In this document: positions 51,708 through 55,142 of the stretch, piece after piece | How positions within the stretch are numbered: position 1 is the first letter of the stretch | Layout of the letters: every line of letters begins with the position of its first letter | NCBI GenBank assembly: GCA_937965785.1 | Contig: CALCKT010000005.1 | Coordinates: 1 to 55,142, forward strand | DNA: 55,142 nt | Source of the DNA: an uncultured Propionibacteriaceae bacterium | GTDB taxonomy: Bacteria; Actinomycetota; Actinomycetes; Propionibacteriales; Propionibacteriaceae | Reading direction: 5' to 3' | Notes under the pieces: model-generated | What the model was told of the DNA's origin: nothing | The model's input: only the letters and a program-made list of their open reading frames with translations | The model's database searches: none | Translations under genes and position numbers: made by a program

Positions 51708-51764
51708 AGGGGCTGTACTTTTTGTATCACAGGGGGCGTTCCATCTGTATCACAGGAACATCTG
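51708..51764 (+). promoter_or_regulatory. orphan copy of the ATPase-B promoter region
   Basis: 21 bases (51709-51729) are identical to 52420-52440 in front of ATPase copy B, and the next 33 remain clearly related. It has its own tandem motif TGTATCACAG at 51723-51732 and 51746-51755, spaced 23 bp, and short arms GTTCC/GGAAC (51738-51742, 51755-51759). No ATPase reading frame follows; homology stops near 51764. It looks like the remnant of a lost ATPase unit. Confidence 0.75.
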
Positions 51765-51795
51765 CGGGCACCGCACCCGGCTGCCAAACCCCTTG

Positions 51796-52191
51796 TCAAA
51801 GCTGCATTTCGTCGGCGTCTTCCCGTCCCTGCCCGCAGCTCAGGGATCTTCCGTTCCAGTCGGCGCCACGCCCCAGCAGGTATTCCCATTCCCGGCGGAT
51901 CAGACCATCCTCGAACTCGAAGATGTCCAGTGAGCGCCTGCCGTCCGTGTCCACGAGCAGCGTGGCGATGCGTCTGCCGTCCTCGGATTCAAGCATCTGG
52001 TGCATCCTGAACCGGGAGGCCGACTGCGCATATGCAGCGACGATGGTCTCGCAGTAGCGCTCACGCCCTTTGATGACGTCTTCCCCCAGGACCCATTCGA
52101 CCTGTGGGTGCAGGAACTCCCGGTAGTTGTCCCAGTCCCGCCGGTTCTCCGCTTCGAAGAACTCCATCAGCTTTCTTCGGTAATCACTCAT
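51796..52191 (-). CDS. NTF2-like/SnoaL-like protein
   Basis: 131 residues. 'YRRKLMEFFEAENRRDWDNYREFLHPQVEWVLGEDVIKGRERYCETIVAAYA' and 'LLVDTDGRRSLDIFEFEDGLIRREWEYLLGRG' fit the cone-shaped NTF2/SnoaL fold, which covers polyketide cyclases, ketosteroid isomerases and many orphan proteins. The pocket residues do not identify a substrate. It is a single gene lying between the orphan promoter and the duplicated CAP fragment. Confidence 0.85.
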   Translation of the reverse strand: MSDYRRKLMEFFEAENRRDWDNYREFLHPQVEWVLGEDVIKGRERYCETIVAAYAQSASRFRMHQMLESEDGRRIATLLVDTDGRRSLDIFEFEDGLIRREWEYLLGRGADWNGRSLSCGQGREDADEMQL

Positions 52192-52239
52192 CGCTCGCCC
52201 CTACCGGGACCAGTCAACCATCATTCACAGCATCGGGGC

Positions 52240-52419
52240 GGTCAGGAGGCGACGAGTCCCGACCCGGCCGGGTTCTGGTAGCCGGCGAAGTTCTGGGTGG
52301 CATACCAGGACTTGGTGGCCGAGTTGTAGGCCAAGCCGATTCCCAGCGCATTCGCGTCGGGGGAGACCATGTTGGCGTAGTGACCCGGCGAGTTCCGCCA
52401 CTGCTCGAAGAGCTGGGCA
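52240..52419 (-). pseudogene. 3'-terminal fragment of the CAP-domain gene (direct repeat, left copy)
   Basis: These 180 bases are identical to 53860-54039, which hold the last 59 codons and stop of the intact CAP gene ('NSPGHYANMVSPDANALGIGLAYNSATKSWYATQNFAG'). At 52420 the CAP sequence ends abruptly and the promoter of ATPase copy B begins. On the left a further short match (about 52224-52241 with 53784-53802) covers one arm of the CAP terminator, the rest of which is deleted here. The fragment has no start codon. Confidence 0.95.
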
Positions 52420-52472
52420 GGGGCTGTACTTTTTGTATCATAAAGAGCGTTCTATCTGTATCATAGAACTTC
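52420..52472 (+). promoter_or_regulatory. promoter region of ATPase copy B with tandem motif and palindrome
   Basis: TGTATCATA is repeated at 52434-52442 and 52457-52465, 23 bp apart. GTTCTAT (52449-52455) and ATAGAAC (52463-52469) form an inverted repeat that ends three bases before the ATG, leaving no room for a normal ribosome-binding site. This suggests a leaderless or tightly self-controlled start. Confidence 0.65.
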
Positions 52473-53744
52473 ATGGAGTACCGTCCGCGAGTCCTTGACA
52501 TGGTCCTGGACGACCTGATGCCCGGGCTTCCCGCGATTGCTCTTGACGGCCCAAAGGGAGTCGGCAAAACGGCGACCGCTTCTCGTCGCGCCAGCCGCAC
52601 CTGGGCCTTGGACTCCGAGTCGCAGCGGGCAATAGTCGCAGCTGAACCCTCCCGAGTGGCTGGGTCGGGCACCACGTTCATCGACGAATGGCAGCACGTG
52701 CCCGCCGTCTGGGACGTGGTTCGCCGAGCCGTCGATGACGGCGCCCAACCGGCTTCCTTCCTGCTGGCGGGAAGCGCCACCCCGAATCCCAGGGCTCCCA
52801 TCCACTCCGGGGCAGGCCGAATCGTGTCGCTTCGCATGCGACCCATGGCCCTGTGCGAACGAGCGGGTTCGAATCCCACGGTCTCCCTGAACGCCCTGCT
52901 GCGGGGGGAAGCGGGGGCCCTGAGCGGGGACACCCCCGTCGGCCTGGATCACTATGCCCACGAAGTAGCCGCCTCGGGCTTCCCCGGAATCCATGGCCTA
53001 CCGGAACGATTGCGCCGCATGCAACTGGACGGCTACCTGCAGCGACTGGCCTCGAAGGAGTTGAGGACGGAGGACGATCCGGTCCTACGCCGCCCCGAAA
53101 CCCTCATGTCCTGGTTGCGTTCCTATGCGTCGGCCGAGTCCACCACGACCACTTATGAGAAAATCCGTGACGCCGCGGCAATCGGCGACGGCTCCCCTCC
53201 GAACCGACCCACCACGCTTCGTTACCGCGACTGGCTCACGAGCATGTGGCTCCTGGACCCCGTCCCCCCATGGCAGCCATTGGGAATCAACCTCGGGGCG
53301 CTGGCCTCTTCCCCGCGTCACCAGTTGGCGGATCCGGCCTTGTCGTTGCGTTTGTTGAATGGTTCGGCGAGATCCCTCCTGCAGGGTCATGACGACGTGG
53401 TCCTCCCCGGCTGCGCTCCTTTGTTCGGGCGCTTGTTCGAGGCTTTGACGACATTGACCGTTCGCGTGTGCGCACAGGTCTCGGATGCCGTGGTCTCACA
53501 TCTGAGGACGAAACGTGGCGATCACGAGATCGACCTGATCGTCGAAGGCCCCGAAAGGGAGCTGCTCGCGATCGAGGTGAAACTCACGTCTGCGATAGGC
53601 GACGACGATGTCCGTCACCTGGACTGGCTGCGCGGCAAGCTGGGCAGTCGGCTCACGGATGCGCTAGTCGTGACGACAGGGCCCGCCGCGTATCGTCGCA
53701 GGGATGGGATAGGCGTCGTGCCACTCGCCCTCCTGGGCCCCTGA
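52473..53744 (+). CDS. DUF4143-type AAA ATPase, copy B
   Basis: 423 residues. The N-terminal helix (EYRPRVLDMVLDDL) precedes Walker A GPKGVGKTAT (K32), 'TFIDEWQHVPAVWDVVRR' (Walker B) and 'SFLLAGSATP'. 'TTTYEKIRDAAAIGDGSPPNRPTTLRYRDWLTSMWLLDPVPPW' is the winged-helix-like segment. 'HLRTKRGDHEIDLIVEGPERELLAIEVKL' is the C-terminal PD-(D/E)XK-like fold with E, D and E-x-K positions kept. Paralogue of copy A throughout. Cytoplasmic; biological role unknown. It lies between perfect 180-bp direct repeats and converges on the CAP gene. Confidence 0.9.
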   Translation: MEYRPRVLDMVLDDLMPGLPAIALDGPKGVGKTATASRRASRTWALDSESQRAIVAAEPSRVAGSGTTFIDEWQHVPAVWDVVRRAVDDGAQPASFLLAGSATPNPRAPIHSGAGRIVSLRMRPMALCERAGSNPTVSLNALLRGEAGALSGDTPVGLDHYAHEVAASGFPGIHGLPERLRRMQLDGYLQRLASKELRTEDDPVLRRPETLMSWLRSYASAESTTTTYEKIRDAAAIGDGSPPNRPTTLRYRDWLTSMWLLDPVPPWQPLGINLGALASSPRHQLADPALSLRLLNGSARSLLQGHDDVVLPGCAPLFGRLFEALTTLTVRVCAQVSDAVVSHLRTKRGDHEIDLIVEGPERELLAIEVKLTSAIGDDDVRHLDWLRGKLGSRLTDALVVTTGPAAYRRRDGIGVVPLALLGP

Positions 53745-53792
53745 TTCCTTGGTGTTCTTCCATCACGGGCCCGGGTGGTCGCGATTTCACGG

Positions 53793-53841
53793 CATCGGGG
53801 CGGCCCGATGACCGGCCGAGCCGATCCGGGCCGCCCCGATG
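53793..53841. terminator. bidirectional terminator between ATPase B and the CAP gene
   Basis: A perfect 15-bp stem, CATCGGGGCGGCCCG with CGGGCCGCCCCGATG, and a 19-nt loop lie between two converging stop codons. The left fragment of the CAP gene retains only the first arm of it. Confidence 0.8.
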
Positions 53842-53861
53842 TCGCGGACGCTGACCGGTGG

Positions 53862-54422
53862 TCAGGAGGCGACGAGTCCCGACCCGGCCGGGTTCTGGTA
53901 GCCGGCGAAGTTCTGGGTGGCATACCAGGACTTGGTGGCCGAGTTGTAGGCCAAGCCGATTCCCAGCGCATTCGCGTCGGGGGAGACCATGTTGGCGTAG
54001 TGACCCGGCGAGTTCCGCCACTGCTCGAAGAGCTGGGCACCGATGTCACCGCTGAGGGCACTGCCACCACGCATGGCGACGTTCTCCGAAGCCGAGCTCC
54101 AGCCGCTCGGGTAGCCGCTGGCGAACTGCGGCCGGTGCGACATCGAGTTCCTCGACGCCATCTGCTCGGACCAGTCCTGGGCGATCGAGTCCAGCTGGGC
54201 GTAGCGGGTCACGGGGTTGAGACCCAGGCTCACGCGCAGCTCGTTGACCTTGGTCAGGATGGTGCGGGAGTACGCGGCACTGCTTTGCGTGACGGTCGCA
54301 GGAGCGCCCTGCACGGCCGTCTGGACAGGCGCATCCGATCCGGCGGAGGCCTGGGCGACCGGAGCCGCGACGAGCGGCACGACGGTCAGCAGGGCACCCG
54401 CGAACAAACGCGTCATCTTCAT
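53862..54422 (-). CDS. secreted CAP/SCP-domain protein
   Basis: 186 residues. Signal peptide MKMTRLFAGALLTVVPLVAAPVAQA, then a CAP domain: 'YSRTILTKVNELRVSLGLNPVTRYAQLDSIAQDWSEQMASRNSMSHRP', 'WSSASENVAMRGG', 'LFEQWRNSPGHYANMVSPDANALGIGLAYNSATKSWYATQNFAGY'. The H and E positions of the CAP cavity are present. It lacks the linker and anchor of its paralogue at 49199, so it is probably released. The last 59 codons are duplicated exactly at 52240-52419. Confidence 0.92.
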   Translation of the reverse strand: MKMTRLFAGALLTVVPLVAAPVAQASAGSDAPVQTAVQGAPATVTQSSAAYSRTILTKVNELRVSLGLNPVTRYAQLDSIAQDWSEQMASRNSMSHRPQFASGYPSGWSSASENVAMRGGSALSGDIGAQLFEQWRNSPGHYANMVSPDANALGIGLAYNSATKSWYATQNFAGYQNPAGSGLVAS

Positions 54423-54706
54423 GAAGCAGTCCTCTCTTGGTTAGGGAAAATGGACTGCGAACCACTCCAACACAGGACCCCGGACCCCGTCAGCCCACCC
54501 GAAGGAGGAGAACCGGGCAGGAGCGGCACCCCCTCAGTGGTTATTTACCGTTTGACTAGTATGTTTGCCCGCTCAACCAGCCGCTCGGGGATCCCACTCC
54601 CCCATCCGAACCCCCGGGCGTGTCACCGAAGGCGACACTGCAAAGAGAACTGTCACGCACCCCGGACGAGAACCGCCCCGGCGCGAAAATCAGCAGATGA
54701 ATGCAT
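54423..54706. other. upstream region of the CAP gene
   Basis: No gene seen. TTGACTAGTATG at about 54552-54563 looks promoter-like but points rightwards, and no clear gene follows on that strand. The CAP promoter itself must lie within about 100 bp upstream of 54422 on the minus strand and was not identified. Confidence 0.3.
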
Positions 54707-54985
54707 TTACTGACCTTGCGCAGCCCAAAATTTCCTCGCGCCAGCGCGCCATCGAACCGACACTCCATCCGCCTGCTTGAGCGTCAACCAGCATTCGTAC
54801 CAGTTCGTTCCATCATTACGACCACGAGGCCGAAAGCGCCACTCCACGGGATACCAATTCCACCCCGTCGGTACACCAGCCTTCCAGTCATCCGCCTGCG
54901 CTACAGCGCAAGCCTTTGACCACAAGACAAGCGTTCCCGCAGGAAAGACCAGCAGACGTCGAAAAGGCAGGCAGAGGGCGAGAAG
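54707..54985 (-). other. Trp-rich reading frame, possible small secreted protein or relic
   Basis: A minus-strand frame ends at 54707 and reads 'LPFRRLLVFPAGTLVLWSKACAVAQADDWKAGVPTGWNWYPVEWRFRP...NWYECWLTLKQADGV'. The first part resembles a signal peptide with an AVA-QA cleavage site, and the mature part is basic and rich in Trp. No start codon fits in front of the leader in this frame; the only ATG (55075) lies in a repeated unit. The same leader occurs again in the repeat at 55045-55142, so this is a duplicated or broken gene. Confidence 0.3.
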
Positions 54986-55142
54986 GCAAGCGCACCGGGA
55001 GCCCCAGGGACGCGCACACCGAACCTCACGACCCCGACAGACCCCACCCCGTCGGTAAGCCAGCCTTCCAGTCATCCGCCTGCGCTACAGCGCAAGCCTT
55101 TGACCACAAGACAAGCGTTCCCGCAGGAAAGACCAGCAGACG
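54861..55142. repeat. 98-bp direct repeat cut by the window end
   Basis: 54861-54958 and 55045-55142 are identical except for two bases near the start (TACACC against TAAGCC), with an offset of 184 bp. The second copy reaches the last base of the window, so the repeat may be longer or have more copies outside. Confidence 0.9.

Overview
The window is about 55 kb of high-GC DNA with dense genes on both strands. Start codons are often GTG or TTG, several transcripts look leaderless, and the gene content is actinobacterial: a gephyrin-like/GlpR division pair, an actinobacterial PutA, FmdB and a GH76-like enzyme. A member of the Propionibacteriaceae (Arachnia or Tessaracoccus type) is the best guess; this is inferred from gene content, not from an rRNA gene.

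Region 1 (1-14.5 kb) is a carbohydrate island. A LacI regulator is divergent from a binding protein, two permeases and a GH2 glycosidase. A secreted sialidase-fold hydrolase lies beyond the regulator. Three copies of one 16-bp operator tie these units together. Downstream, a galactokinase / UTP-glucose-1-phosphate uridylyltransferase / UDP-glucose 4-epimerase cluster is entirely broken by frameshifts, a stop codon and truncation. Decayed IS256-type and IS3-type transposases bound the island.

Region 2 (15-25 kb) is mostly core: tRNA-Ala(CGC), the GlpR-like and gephyrin-like division genes, 5-formyltetrahydrofolate cyclo-ligase, FmdB, a SAF-domain protein, MscL and an intact second UTP-glucose-1-phosphate uridylyltransferase. 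A VapBC module, a TetR/hydrolase divergent pair and a GH76-like enzyme follow. The gephyrin-like and cyclo-ligase genes face away from each other across only 17 bp, with overlapping -10 boxes.

Region 3 (25-36 kb) holds an Imm51-like immunity protein, malic enzyme, a lipoprotein and its truncated paralogue, a GNAT, an SdpI-like protein, an MFS exporter with a TetR partner, a glutamine synthetase homologue and a tyrosine phosphatase.

Region 4 (36-44.5 kb) starts with a DUF4143-type ATPase gene set between two long perfect hairpins whose arms differ by compensated changes. Then come a DinB-like protein, a methyltransferase, RNase Z, and a translationally coupled pair: a vWA (TROVE/Ro60-like) protein and a partner with a C-terminal helix-turn-helix. 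A third lipoprotein paralogue follows.

Region 5 (44.7-55 kb) carries putA, small accessory genes, two secreted CAP-domain proteins, two GNATs, an NTF2-like protein and a second DUF4143-type ATPase. This ATPase gene is bracketed by perfect 180-bp direct repeats of the 3' end of the neighbouring CAP gene, and an orphan copy of its promoter lies 0.7 kb away. All three ATPase-type promoters carry tandem motifs exactly 23 bp apart. The window ends inside a 98-bp direct repeat.
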